This document shows positions 18,658-27,600 of a stretch of 64,000 bases of DNA, piece after piece. Numbering within the stretch: position 1 is the first letter of the stretch; every line of letters starts with the position of its first letter. The stretch lies in NCBI GenBank assembly GCA_040365065.1, contig BAABNI010000008.1:1-64000 (forward strand), read 5' to 3'. The stretch comes from Pelagadaptatus aseana. Its GTDB lineage: Bacteria; Pseudomonadota; Gammaproteobacteria; Pseudomonadales; Cellvibrionaceae. Position numbers and translations under genes: made by a program. A model generated the notes under the pieces. That model worked only from the letters and a program-made list of their open reading frames with translations. It did not search any database and had not been told where the DNA came from.

Positions 18658-20145
18658 ATGACCGTTCGCACCCGCATTGCGCCATCCCCAACCGGGGATC
18701 CCCACGTAGGCACCGCCTATATTGCTTTGTTTAACCTGTGTTTTGCCAAACAGCATGGCGGTGAGTTTATCTTGCGCATCGAGGATACCGATCGTGCCCG
18801 TTCTACCCCCGAGTCTGAACAGGCCATTCTCGATAGTCTTCGCTGGCTGGGGCTGGATTGGGATGAAGGCCCTGACAAGGGAGGCGAATACGGCCCCTAT
18901 CGTCAGAGCGAGCGAGGTGATATCTATGCGAAGTACGCTGAAGAGCTACTCGAAAAGGGTCATGCCTTCCGTTGTTACAGAACCCCTGAAGAGCTGGACG
19001 ACTTGCGTGCTGCACGCCGTGCCGCTGGTGGTTTTGCGGCCCTGAAGCCCAGTGAGCTGATGTTGGACGAAGCCGAAGTGGCGCGCCGCGAAGCCGAGGG
19101 TATGCCCAGTGTTGTGCGGATGATGGTGCCGGAAGGTGAAGGTCCTTGTCCCGTTGACGATATGCTGCGCGGCAGCATCGAGCTGGACTGGGGGCAGGTA
19201 GATGCCCAAGTGTTGCTGAAATCCGATGGTATGCCGACCTACCATCTGGCGAACGTTGTGGATGACCACTTGATGGGCATTACCCATGTGTTACGCGGTG
19301 AAGAGTGGATTAACTCAGCCCCCAAACACAAGTTGCTGTATGAGTACTTTGGCTGGGATATGCCCGAGCTTTGCCATTTACCCTTGTTGCGTAATCCCGA
19401 CAAATCCAAGCTCAGTAAGCGCAAGAACCCAACGTCCATTCTCTACTATCAGCGTATGGGTTATTTGCCTGAGGCGGTGGTGAACTATCTGGGGCGTATG
19501 GGCTGGTCCATGCCAGATGAGAGCGAAAAGTTCAGTCTGCAGCAGATGATGGATAATTTCGATGTTCAGCGGGTCTCTCTGGGCGGCCCCATTTTTGATG
19601 TGGAGAAGTTGTCCTGGCTCAATGGTCTGTGGATTCGTGAGGATCTGGATCTGGAGGCTCTTGCACAGCGCCTGCAGGCTTGGGCGCTCAACAAAGAAAA
19701 CCTGATGCAGGTTCTGCCCCATGCCCAGCAGCGGATGAATACCCTCAGTGATTTTGCTCCACTGGCCAGTTTTCTGGTGTCTGGTCAGCTGCCACTGAAC
19801 GAAAGCAGTTTTGCGGAAGTGAAACTGGACGAAGACCAGCTCAAGTCGGTTCTGCAGTTTGCGCTATGGCGCCTTGAGGCCCTGCGAACTTGGGAGCGCG
19901 ATGAAATCTTTGCCACCCTGAAAACTCTGGCAGGGGAGTTGGACATCAAATTGAAGGATTTTCTCGCCCCCTTGTTCATTGCCATAGCCGGTACAACCGC
20001 CTCTTTTTCGGTGATGGACTCCATGGTACTGCTGGGGCCGGATATGAGCCGAGCGCGGATTCGCAGTGCGCTCAATAGCCGTTTTGGTGAGCTGGGCAAA
20101 AAACAACTGAAGAAGTTAGAGAAAGCTTACGCCGGATTGGGGTGA
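18658..20145 (+). CDS. gltX: Glutamate--tRNA ligase
   Basis: 495-residue class I synthetase that charges tRNA-Glu. RIAPSPTGDPHVGTAY contains the HIGH-type motif, RIEDTDR contacts the substrate, and KLSKRKNP is the KMSKS loop. The C-terminal anticodon-binding helical domain is complete. I start at ATG 18658 because it gives the usual MTVRTRIAPSPTG beginning; the open frame extends further upstream without support. Confidence 0.97.
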   Translation: MTVRTRIAPSPTGDPHVGTAYIALFNLCFAKQHGGEFILRIEDTDRARSTPESEQAILDSLRWLGLDWDEGPDKGGEYGPYRQSERGDIYAKYAEELLEKGHAFRCYRTPEELDDLRAARRAAGGFAALKPSELMLDEAEVARREAEGMPSVVRMMVPEGEGPCPVDDMLRGSIELDWGQVDAQVLLKSDGMPTYHLANVVDDHLMGITHVLRGEEWINSAPKHKLLYEYFGWDMPELCHLPLLRNPDKSKLSKRKNPTSILYYQRMGYLPEAVVNYLGRMGWSMPDESEKFSLQQMMDNFDVQRVSLGGPIFDVEKLSWLNGLWIREDLDLEALAQRLQAWALNKENLMQVLPHAQQRMNTLSDFAPLASFLVSGQLPLNESSFAEVKLDEDQLKSVLQFALWRLEALRTWERDEIFATLKTLAGELDIKLKDFLAPLFIAIAGTTASFSVMDSMVLLGPDMSRARIRSALNSRFGELGKKQLKKLEKAYAGLG

Positions 20146-20178
20146 AAGTTTTCTGTCAGTTGTCATCGCACCCTTCAG

Positions 20179-20207
20179 CGGGGCCTTAATTGGTCCCGTT
20201 TTATTTG
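20179..20207 (+). terminator. Terminator after gltX
   Basis: CGGGGCC, loop TTAATT, GGTCCCG (one G-U pair), then TTTTATTT. Confidence 0.7.
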
Positions 20208-20383
20208 GCTTTTTGATCTTTCCTTTTTTCCTCAAAACGGCGAAACTTTAGGCATGAGACTTCAGTTGTCTCGACTTTGGCCGATAATAACCATAACCAG
20301 AGCCCGCACATGCAACATTTACCTCTGTGGTTGCGTGTGAAAAACTCTATTAATAACGACTAAAATCCCAAAGGGAGCTTGTT

Positions 20384-22417
20384 TTGAAGGCGTTACTCCT
20401 TCCTGCCATAAACCTTATGAACCGACTGAGCTTCGGTTTGAAATTCGGGTTGGTCAGTGCGGTGTTTATCATCCCCATGGCCGTCACCAATTTGATGGTC
20501 ATCAACAGCTACTTTCAAGAGTTCAAGAAAACCAGCGATGAACTGGACGCTATGGCGAGCATTCTTGATGTCACCAAGCTGCGCCGTGATCTGTTGGATG
20601 TGCACAGCCTTGCGCGCATCAATATGGATTTTGTTCAGCCTGATCGAGAAGGTGGAGTTAAAGATCGGACTGACGCAAAGATTCAGGAGGCTATGGCGAA
20701 CCTCAATGGTCTTGAGTCAACGTCAGACGATGCCGATCAGATTGTCGGTTTTAATGACAAAAAAGCCTCCATGCAGAAGGCTATAGAGGTCGTTGCTAAC
20801 GATCTGATGCCCATCAGTAAATTCAATAATGCCGATCTGATGATGAATGAATTCAAAGGCTTTATGAAAATGGTGGCTACCCAGAGTGGTCTGGCACAGG
20901 ATGAGGATCAGGGTACACGCCAGATCACAGAGTTTTTGCTGACCAGTGCCTTTGATGCCAGCAAGGTTATTTCCGATGTCCGATCGATTGGCAGCTCAGC
21001 CTTGCGTAAAGGCGGGATGATTGGTTCTGATCACTATGGCTTTCTCGAAGATCTGATTACTGATCTGGAAAAAAATGCCAAGAGTTATGAGGTTGCAACG
21101 TTTGAGATCCAGAGCCAAAACCCGGACTTGCCCGAGGAAATACTCGCGCAAATTGAAGAGGCCAAAAAGGTTTTTGCCAGCACAACCCTTTTGATCGAGG
21201 ATGATTTCCTCTACGCCGAAGCCATGGATAAGCCCTGGGATGACATGTACGGCAAAGTCACTGATATCATGGCTCACAACTTTGTGTTGGTTGATCAGTT
21301 GGAAGTTTTTGTTACCCAGCAATTGGAAAAGCGTCTGGAAAGCAAGCGCCAGCAAATGATGGTCACGATTTTGGGGTTGATCTTGGTGTTTCTGATCATC
21401 TTTTATCTCTACGCAGGGTTTTATGTCTCTACCCGAGAGACCATTTTGGGTTTAAGCAAGGTAGTCGATAAGGTGGCTGCCGGCGATATGACGGTCAGCT
21501 TTCAGGCGCGCAGCAACGATGAGCTGGGTGATCTGGGGAACGTTGTAAACGCCATGGTGAATAAGATACACGATCTGATTCAACTGGTGATTGATACGGT
21601 GGCAGAAGTTGAAAGCCAGTCTGAGCGAGTCAAGTCCGTGTCGGCTGAGAGCAATCAACTGGTTGGCAGTCAGCGTCATCAGATTGAGCTGGTTTCTCAG
21701 GCTATGACCGAGATGTCGAACGCTACCCTGGAGGTATCCAGCAGTTCCAGTACCGCGGTGGAAAACGCCCACAGTGTCAATCAGGAAACCCTGAATGGCC
21801 GTGAGATGGTAGGCCAGCAGGTTGATAATATTCGCTCATTGGCAGAGGAAATTGACGAGTCTGTTTCGGTTATTAATCAACTGGCAACAGACAGTGCCGC
21901 CATCAGTCAGGTGCTGGATGTGATTAAGGGGATTGCCGAGCAAACCAACCTGCTGGCTCTGAATGCTGCCATTGAGGCCGCTCGTGCCGGTGAGCAGGGT
22001 CGTGGTTTTGCCGTGGTTGCCGATGAAGTTCGAACTCTGGCCCAGAGAACCCAGCAATCCACCGAAGAGATCGAGCAGATGATCGTTAAGTTGCAAAACG
22101 GGGTCGATGGCACGGTCAAATCCATGAATGCCAGTCACGCCAAGGTTGATGAGACAGTAGGGCAGTCGGATCAGGTGCAGGCTGCGCTGGAAAATATTCT
22201 GGGCGAAGTGACCAGCATCGTGGATCAGAGCCAGCATATTGCCACTGCAGCAGAAAGGCAGACAGCGGTTGCCAACGATATTGATCAGAATATTGTTGAA
22301 ATTAACCGGGCGGGTGAGCGCACCGCTGAGGGGGCCAGCGAAACAGAGCAGGCCAGTAATCAGTTGTCTGATTCAGTGTCGCGGCTTAAAGATCTGATTA
22401 AGGCTTTCAAGGTATAG
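20384..22417 (+). CDS. Methyl-accepting chemotaxis protein
   Basis: 677 residues: membrane segment about 19-42, a long helical periplasmic sensor region (about 43-320) with no domain I can name, membrane segment about 325-347, HAMP, then the cytoplasmic hairpin whose tip is IAEQTNLLALNAAIEAARAGEQGRGFAVVADEVRTLA. There is no C-terminal CheR-docking pentapeptide. The TTG start at 20384 is supported by AAGGGAG seven bases upstream; ATG 20417 is an alternative. It sits just downstream of gltX and the ODP pair. Confidence 0.92.
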   Translation: MKALLLPAINLMNRLSFGLKFGLVSAVFIIPMAVTNLMVINSYFQEFKKTSDELDAMASILDVTKLRRDLLDVHSLARINMDFVQPDREGGVKDRTDAKIQEAMANLNGLESTSDDADQIVGFNDKKASMQKAIEVVANDLMPISKFNNADLMMNEFKGFMKMVATQSGLAQDEDQGTRQITEFLLTSAFDASKVISDVRSIGSSALRKGGMIGSDHYGFLEDLITDLEKNAKSYEVATFEIQSQNPDLPEEILAQIEEAKKVFASTTLLIEDDFLYAEAMDKPWDDMYGKVTDIMAHNFVLVDQLEVFVTQQLEKRLESKRQQMMVTILGLILVFLIIFYLYAGFYVSTRETILGLSKVVDKVAAGDMTVSFQARSNDELGDLGNVVNAMVNKIHDLIQLVIDTVAEVESQSERVKSVSAESNQLVGSQRHQIELVSQAMTEMSNATLEVSSSSSTAVENAHSVNQETLNGREMVGQQVDNIRSLAEEIDESVSVINQLATDSAAISQVLDVIKGIAEQTNLLALNAAIEAARAGEQGRGFAVVADEVRTLAQRTQQSTEEIEQMIVKLQNGVDGTVKSMNASHAKVDETVGQSDQVQAALENILGEVTSIVDQSQHIATAAERQTAVANDIDQNIVEINRAGERTAEGASETEQASNQLSDSVSRLKDLIKAFKV

Positions 22418-22430
22418 AGAGCCTCTACAT

Positions 22431-22458
22431 AAAAAGCCGGCTATCAGCCGGCTTTTTT
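22431..22458. terminator. Terminator after the chemoreceptor gene, symmetric
   Basis: AAAAAGCCGGCT, loop ATC, AGCCGGCTTTTTT. It would work in both directions. Confidence 0.85.
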
Positions 22459-22469
22459 GTTGATAAAGT

Positions 22470-22516
22470 ATGAATTTAATTCATGTCTATATTGAAGTTA
22501 ATACATTTGTGGAATT
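22470..22516 (+). promoter_or_regulatory. Palindromic operator and conserved promoter box before microprotein gene 1
   Basis: ATGAATTTAATTCAT (22470-22484) is a TGAA-N5-TTCA palindrome, an exact LysR-type T-N11-A box. Fourteen bases later comes TAATACATTTGTGGAATT (22499-22516), identical to the box before gene 2 at the same spacing. I infer that the box holds the -10 region and that the palindrome covers or flanks -35. Confidence 0.6.
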
Positions 22517-22586
22517 TTGGTGTTGCTCATAAACTGTTTCTCAAGGTTAGGGGACACCCCGCCAACAACACAAAGAGGACTTCATC

Positions 22587-22676
22587 ATGCCTATTATCAT
22601 TGCTCTGTACGTTTCTATTCTTGGTCTGGCTATCTTTCAGGAAAAGCAAAACCCGGATGCTAGCAAGTCCTGCTGA
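22587..22676 (+). CDS. 29-residue membrane microprotein, copy 1
   Basis: ATG 22587 to TGA, after an AGAGGAC ribosome site. The product MPIIIALYVSILGLAIF continues with a polar tail and ends Ser-Cys. The first ~18 residues form one hydrophobic helix; the tail is charged and polar with a terminal Cys. A second gene 178 bases downstream encodes a protein of the same length and plan. The mRNA leader has ACTGTT..TCAAGGT..GGGG and a small hairpin (22550-22560), shared in layout with copy 2. I know no family for it. Conservation between two copies, matching ribosome sites and terminators argue that it is translated. Confidence 0.72.
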   Translation: MPIIIALYVSILGLAIFQEKQNPDASKSC

Positions 22677-22700
22677 ACGAATTCTCCGTAATGCTCTCTT

Positions 22701-22727
22701 TGCCCACTTTTGTGGGCATTTTTATTT
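22701..22727 (+). terminator. Terminator of microprotein gene 1
   Basis: TGCCCAC, loop TTTT, GTGGGCA, then TTTTTATTT. Confidence 0.85.
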
Positions 22728-22737
22728 CTGGATCAAT

Positions 22738-22784
22738 ATGAATTTCGTTCATTCTGCCAATGATGATAATACATTTGTGGAATT
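22738..22784 (+). promoter_or_regulatory. Palindromic operator and conserved promoter box before microprotein gene 2
   Basis: ATGAATTTCGTTCAT (22738-22752), then 14 bases, then TAATACATTTGTGGAATT (22767-22784). Spacing and box match the gene 1 promoter, while the bases between differ, which suggests selection on the box and palindrome. Confidence 0.6.
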
Positions 22785-22853
22785 ACAGATTAAAAAATAG
22801 ACTGTTAATCAAGGTCAGGGGATATCCTGACATCATCAAGAGAGGACACGATC

Positions 22854-22943
22854 ATGGCTATCATTATTGCGCTTTACGCTTCAGTTCTTGGCTTGGCTAT
22901 TTATCAGGATGAAAAGAACAACAACCGCTGTCAGTCCTGCTAA
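22854..22943 (+). CDS. 29-residue membrane microprotein, copy 2
   Basis: ATG 22854 to TAA, after AGAGGAC. The product MAIIIALYASVLGLAIY continues with DEKNNN and ends Gln-Ser-Cys. About 17 of 29 positions equal copy 1, with conservative changes in the helix (V/A, I/V, F/Y) and a freer tail, while both end Ser-Cys. The leader has a perfect six-pair hairpin GTCAGG...CCTGAC (22814-22831). The gene ends 51 bases before the convergent lysR stop. Role unknown; one membrane helix with a Cys at the very end could anchor to a partner complex or take part in thiol chemistry (inference). Confidence 0.72.
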   Translation: MAIIIALYASVLGLAIYQDEKNNNRCQSC

Positions 22944-22965
22944 TCGAAATGTCTTAGAACACCTA

Positions 22966-22992
22966 AATGCCCGCAAACGCGGGCATTTTTTT
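22966..22992 (+). terminator. Terminator of microprotein gene 2
   Basis: ATGCCCGC, loop AAAC, GCGGGCAT, then TTTTTTT. It lies between the microprotein gene and the converging lysR gene. Confidence 0.85.
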
Positions 22993-22993
22993 G

Positions 22994-23980
22994 TTAATAA
23001 TCAAACCCCCGGATTTCTCTCATTTCTTTCAGGGTTGGCATGTCATTGTGCTGGCGCCACTCTTCAACCACTTCGGTAAACAATTGCTTTAAAAACAGGT
23101 GGGTGGGCGAATTCCTGGTCCTTTCATGGGTGACCAAAACAAATCGGAACATCAGCTCTTCGTTCTCCGGGATGGGGAGCGATATGATCTCCTTACTCAA
23201 ATCACCTTCCTCAATAAAAATGGGCGTGCTTGGCATGATGTAATCGGTGTTGCACAGCACCTCCATCGCCGGAAACAGATGGTCGGTTTCAAGCACCGGT
23301 TGAATGGTGCTTTCCTCACTGATGAATTTTGATTCCTTGCTCTTGAAGAAGTGCTTGTCATTGATGTCGGCAATGCGGGTTCGGATTTGAGGATAGCGTT
23401 TGATGTCTTCCCAGGACGGTTGGGTTCCCTCAAGGGGGTGGCCGGCTCGGGCCAATAGCATGGGTGGCGCTACCCCCATGGTGACCACGTCATACTCGGA
23501 TGAATAATCATCCTGGGCAACCTGTATCAGGACGTCGAGTTTGCCACTGGCCAGCATTTCCAGCTGGTTATCCTGCTGACCTTCGGTGCTGAGGCTGAAT
23601 CTGGGTGCTTGTGCGTTCAATTTGAGCATCAGTCTGGGGAGGGCCCAGATGCAGATATGGATCGGTATGGCCACGCGAAAATGGGCCTCGGTGGTCATAG
23701 GATTAAATTCATAAGGCTGAACCATACACTGCACGGCCTGCAAAACCTGCGGCAGATGTTCCGCGATTTGTTCGGTTCTGGGGGTTGGGCTCATGCCATT
23801 GGCGGTGCGAACAAACAGTTGGTCGTCAAAGACCTCCCTGAGCCTGCCCAGGGTTTTACTCATGGCTGACTGGGTAATGAAAAGCCTGTCTGCGGCTTTG
23901 GAGACGCTCTGCTCTTCGATCAGGGCTTCGAGAGCAACCAGAAGATTCAGGTCAAGACGACCGAGTGTGCGGATATCCAT
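22994..23980 (-). CDS. LysR-family transcriptional regulator
   Basis: About 328 residues. N-terminal winged helix-turn-helix: LDLNLLVALEALIEEQSVSKAADRL, then ITQSAMSKTLGRLREVFDDQLFVRT. The effector-binding domain follows, with an unusually long C-terminal part (about 20 residues beyond RFVLVTHERTRNSPTH). I take ATG 23980 (MDIRTLGRLDLNLL) rather than TTG 23992. A T-N11-A palindrome sits 14 bases upstream, and the same palindrome precedes both neighbouring microprotein genes and a distant iron alcohol dehydrogenase, so self-control and control of those genes is the simplest reading. Effector unknown. Confidence 0.9.
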   Translation of the reverse strand: MDIRTLGRLDLNLLVALEALIEEQSVSKAADRLFITQSAMSKTLGRLREVFDDQLFVRTANGMSPTPRTEQIAEHLPQVLQAVQCMVQPYEFNPMTTEAHFRVAIPIHICIWALPRLMLKLNAQAPRFSLSTEGQQDNQLEMLASGKLDVLIQVAQDDYSSEYDVVTMGVAPPMLLARAGHPLEGTQPSWEDIKRYPQIRTRIADINDKHFFKSKESKFISEESTIQPVLETDHLFPAMEVLCNTDYIMPSTPIFIEEGDLSKEIISLPIPENEELMFRFVLVTHERTRNSPTHLFLKQLFTEVVEEWRQHNDMPTLKEMREIRGFDY

Positions 23981-23993
23981 GGTTCGTACCAAT

Positions 23994-24008
23994 ATGAATC
24001 AGTTTCAT
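23994..24008. promoter_or_regulatory. Palindromic operator at the lysR start
   Basis: ATGAATCAGTTTCAT, arms identical to the sites at 22470, 22738 and 58721. Position just before the lysR ATG suggests autoregulation. Confidence 0.55.
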
Positions 24009-24046
24009 GAAAGGTAGACTATGGCTGACTTTATTGGAATTTTAAA

Positions 24047-24075
24047 GCGCCCACAGATTTGGCTCTGTGGGCGTA
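24047..24075 (-). terminator. Terminator of the nitroreductase gene
   Basis: CGCCCACAGA, loop of six, TCTGTGGGCG; on the minus strand it is followed by CTTTAAAATT, a weak U-rich tract. Confidence 0.55.
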
Positions 24076-24086
24076 TAAAGGCTGGC

Positions 24087-24749
24087 TTAGCCGAAGAATG
24101 AAGTGGCTTGATTCAATTCCAGGCGTCCCGGAATGGCCTTGTTGGCAGGGGCTTCGGAGTCGGCATAGCCAAACGACATACCAAACAAAATACCTTGATC
24201 GTCAGGAATATTGAGGGTTTCACGAACTGGTTCTGGAAATTGACCCAGGGCCCCCTGGAAGCAGCTGCTGATGCCTTTTTCTGTCAGAAGCAGTGCCAGG
24301 CTTTGAGCGTAGATGCCCACATCAACCGCACCCATCAGATTCATGTACTTGGGCATGGTGAAAAATACCGCGTGTGGGGCGTCAAAAAACATCCAGTTGC
24401 GGACCATGGCCATTTGTCGCCCCTGCTTGTCACTGCGCTCAATGCCCATGGCGCTGTAGAGTACGTTGGCGGAGTCGTATTGAAGCTCTTTCTGGTCGCC
24501 TTCGTAGTAAACATTCCAGTCAAAGTCCGGGTTGGGCTGCTTGCCTTCCATCAGGCCGGTAATCAGTTTGTCTTTCAGTTGATCTTTGACTTCACCGGAG
24601 ACCACATAAGAGTGCCAGGGCTGAGTGTTACAGTTTGATGGTGAGCGCTGAGCTTGGGTGAAAATTTCTTCCAGCAGCTCTTTAGGGACTGGTTTATCGA
24701 TAAACCCGCGGGTGGATACACGCTTTTGTAATGCTTCAGCGACGCTCAT
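24087..24749 (-). CDS. Nitroreductase family FMN oxidoreductase
   Basis: 220 residues of the NfsB/NADH-oxidase-like fold. FMN-contact signature KRVSTRGFIDKPVPKELLEEI and RSPSNCNTQPWHSYVV lie at the start; the central MGAVDVGIYAQSLALLLTEKGISSC and the late GMSFGYADSEAPANK are typical. Such enzymes reduce nitro compounds, quinones or enoates with NAD(P)H; the substrate is not readable. Same strand as lysR, but separated from it by a hairpin and no TGAA-N5-TTCA palindrome precedes it. Confidence 0.88.
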   Translation of the reverse strand: MSVAEALQKRVSTRGFIDKPVPKELLEEIFTQAQRSPSNCNTQPWHSYVVSGEVKDQLKDKLITGLMEGKQPNPDFDWNVYYEGDQKELQYDSANVLYSAMGIERSDKQGRQMAMVRNWMFFDAPHAVFFTMPKYMNLMGAVDVGIYAQSLALLLTEKGISSCFQGALGQFPEPVRETLNIPDDQGILFGMSFGYADSEAPANKAIPGRLELNQATSFFG

Positions 24750-24958
24750 GCAAAATCTCCGAAATTATTGTTGGTTTCTAAGGTGAATCTTTAATTGGTT
24801 GTGATCATATCGACTTCATCTTTTGGCGGCCATGACCTATCGGGTAATCCTTGTGGGTTTTTTCTGACTTCCACTGACCTCAGGGGCAAAGAATAGAGTT
24901 CGTGCGCGGTCTGCTGTACAATTCGCGCCTCCAAAATTCCGAATGAGTTGAAGCGTCC

Positions 24959-26054
24959 ATGGAAATCAATCCGCTGCTGAATTCCCTCAAAGACCTGCAA
25001 GAACGTACTGACGTTCTTAGGGGGTATCTTTGACTACGCTCACAAGAAAGAGCGTTTAACCGAAGTTGAAATGGAGCTGGGCGAGCCCAGTGTCTGGGAT
25101 GATCCTGACCGTGCTCAGGCCCTGGGGCGTGAGCGTTCCAGTCTGGAAGAGGTGGTAAAGACCATCGAAGATCTGGATCAGGGTGTAGCCGATTGTCGCG
25201 AACTGCTGGAAATGGCGGTTGAGGAAAACGACGAAGACAGCGTGGCCGAGGTTGAGGCGGAGATTGAGTCTTTGGATGCGCAGTTGGGCACTCTGGAATT
25301 CCGCCGGATGTTTTCCGGTGATATGGATGCCAATAACGCGTTCCTGGAAATTCAGTCTGGCTCGGGCGGTACAGAGGCTCAGGACTGGGCCGAGATGATT
25401 CTGCGCATGTACCTGCGCTGGGGGGAGGCCAAGGGCTTCAAAACCACTCTGGAAGAAGCATCGGCCGGCGAAGTGGCGGGTATCAAAAGTGCCACCATTC
25501 GCTTTGAGGGTGAGTACGCCTTCGGTTGGCTGCGCACTGAAACCGGTGTGCATCGCTTGGTGCGCAAGTCGCCGTTTGATTCCGGTAATCGCCGCCACAC
25601 CTCATTCAGCTCGGTATTTGTGTCCCCTGAGATTGATGACAACATCGAAATCGATATCAATCCCTCGGATGTTCGCACCGACACCTATCGAGCATCCGGT
25701 GCCGGTGGTCAGCACGTCAACAAAACCGATTCGGCGGTGCGCCTGACTCACGAACCAACCGGTATCGTGGCGGAATGTCAGAGTCAGCGCTCTCAGCATA
25801 AAAACCGGGATCAAGCCTGGAAGATGCTGCGTGCCAAGCTCTACGAGCAGGAAATGCTCAAGCGCAACGCAGAAAAGCAGGCTGCCGAAGACAGCAAAGC
25901 CGACATTGGCTGGGGCAGTCAGATTCGCTCTTATGTGCTCGATGATCAGCGCATCAAGGATTTGCGCACCAGTGTACAGACCAGTAACTGTCAGTCTGTA
26001 TTGGACGGCGACCTGGATCAGTTTATCGAAGCCAGCCTGAAAGCCGGCCTATAA
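24959..26054 (+). CDS. prfB: Peptide chain release factor 2, with programmed +1 frameshift
   Basis: RF2 ends translation at UGA and UAA. The gene starts at ATG 24959, reads 24 codons, meets TGA at 25031-25033 inside CTT TGA C, and must shift +1 to continue at 25032. AGGGGG lies just before, as in the classic autoregulated prfB site: low RF2 favours the shift. The main part has the SPF tripeptide (RKSPFDSGNRRH) that reads the stop codon and the GGQ catalytic loop (SGAGGQHVNKTDSAVR). It is followed by lysS, as in many gammaproteobacteria. Confidence 0.95.
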
Positions 26055-26094
26055 TTTTTTAATTTATTTGAATTAGCGTACTTAGAGACAAGCC

Positions 26095-27600
26095 ATGAGT
26101 AACGACAATCAGCAACCGAAAGATGAAAACAAATTGATCGCCGTACGCCGCGAAAAACTCAATGTTTTGCGTGAGCAGGAAGGCGGTGCCTTTCCCAACG
26201 ACTTTCGTCCAGCCCACAAAAGCCAGCAGCTGAAAGATGCCTACGGCGAAGAGACCAAAGAGGTATTGGAGGAAAAGGCGCAGGTTGTCAGTGTCGCCGG
26301 TCGTGTGGTGGCCATGCGTGGCCCATGGATCGTGTTGCAGGATGTTGATGGCCGTATTCAGTTGTATGTAACCAAAGAGGCCCGTCCTTTTGCCAAGACA
26401 CTGGATCTGGGTGATATCGTTGGTTGTAAGGGCGAACTGCACAAGTCCGGTAAAGGCGACCTCTACGTCAATATGGGCGAATACAAATTGCTGACCAAGG
26501 CGCTGCGCCCGCTGCCGGATAAGTTTCATGGTCTGGCCGATCAGGAGATGCGTTACCGTCAGCGCTATGTTGATCTGATTGCCAATCCGGAAGTGCGTGA
26601 CACCTTTAAACTGCGCTCTCAAATCGTTGCCTTTATTCGTAACTACCTCAACAGTAACGACTTCCTGGAAGTGGAAACGCCCATGTTGCAGGCGATTCCC
26701 GGTGGTGCCTCGGCCCGCCCATTTATTACGCACCACAATGCGCTGGATATCGATATGTACCTGCGTATCGCTCCTGAGCTGTACCTGAAGCGATTGGTTG
26801 TTGGTGGCTTTGATCGCGTTTATGAGATCAATCGCAATTTCCGCAATGAGGGATTGTCGACCCGTCACAACCCGGAATTCACCATGTTGGAGTTCTATCA
26901 GGCCTACGCCGATTACAACGACCTGATGGATTTGACCGAAGACATGCTGCGCAAACTGTGTGAGCAAGTAATCGGTACCACCCAGATTGCCAGCACCGTG
27001 AAGAACTCCGATGGCGAAGTGGTTCAGGAGACCATCTACGACTTTACCAAACCGTTTGCCCGCATGAGTGTGTTTGACTCCATTCTGCATTTCAATCCGG
27101 AAATGTCCGCAGAGGCGCTGGCCGATGAGCAGGGTGCCCGTCAGATTGCCGAGCATCTGGATATCCCTCTGAAGGATTCCTGGGGGCTGGGTAAGGTTCA
27201 GATCGAGATTTTTGAAAAGACCGTAGAGCATCGCCTGGACGATCCTACCTTTATTACCGAATACCCAACCGAGGTATCCCCACTGGCGCGTCGCAGTGAC
27301 AGCAATCCATTTGTAACCGATCGCTTTGAGTTCTTCGTGGGCGGGCGTGAAATTGCCAATGGTTTCTCTGAGCTGAATGACGCGGAAGATCAGGCTGAGC
27401 GCTTCCTGGCTCAGGTGGCCGAAAAGGATGCTGGCGATGATGAGGCCATGCACTATGACGCCGACTATGTTCGGGCGCTGGAATACGGTCTGCCACCAAC
27501 CGCCGGTCAGGGTATTGGCATCGATCGACTGGTAATGTTGCTGACAGACTCGCCATCCATCCGCGATGTCTTGCTGTTCCCGGCCATGCGCCCGGAATAA
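26095..27600 (+). CDS. lysS: Lysine--tRNA ligase, class II
   Basis: 501 residues. OB-fold anticodon domain first (VAGRVVAMRGPWIVLQDVDGRIQLYV), then class II motif 1 region, motif 2 FRNEGLSTRHNPEFTMLEFYQAY and motif 3 GIGIDRLVMLLTDSPSIRDV. Full length for the family. It starts 41 bases after prfB and probably shares its transcript. Confidence 0.97.
   Translation: MSNDNQQPKDENKLIAVRREKLNVLREQEGGAFPNDFRPAHKSQQLKDAYGEETKEVLEEKAQVVSVAGRVVAMRGPWIVLQDVDGRIQLYVTKEARPFAKTLDLGDIVGCKGELHKSGKGDLYVNMGEYKLLTKALRPLPDKFHGLADQEMRYRQRYVDLIANPEVRDTFKLRSQIVAFIRNYLNSNDFLEVETPMLQAIPGGASARPFITHHNALDIDMYLRIAPELYLKRLVVGGFDRVYEINRNFRNEGLSTRHNPEFTMLEFYQAYADYNDLMDLTEDMLRKLCEQVIGTTQIASTVKNSDGEVVQETIYDFTKPFARMSVFDSILHFNPEMSAEALADEQGARQIAEHLDIPLKDSWGLGKVQIEIFEKTVEHRLDDPTFITEYPTEVSPLARRSDSNPFVTDRFEFFVGGREIANGFSELNDAEDQAERFLAQVAEKDAGDDEAMHYDADYVRALEYGLPPTAGQGIGIDRLVMLLTDSPSIRDVLLFPAMRPE

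Noticed and set aside
24791..25000. 69-residue minus-strand ORF at the prfB start
   Set aside because: Antisense to the 5' end of prfB and its leader.
26059..27453. 464-residue frame antisense to lysS
   Set aside because: Shadow of lysS, no family features.
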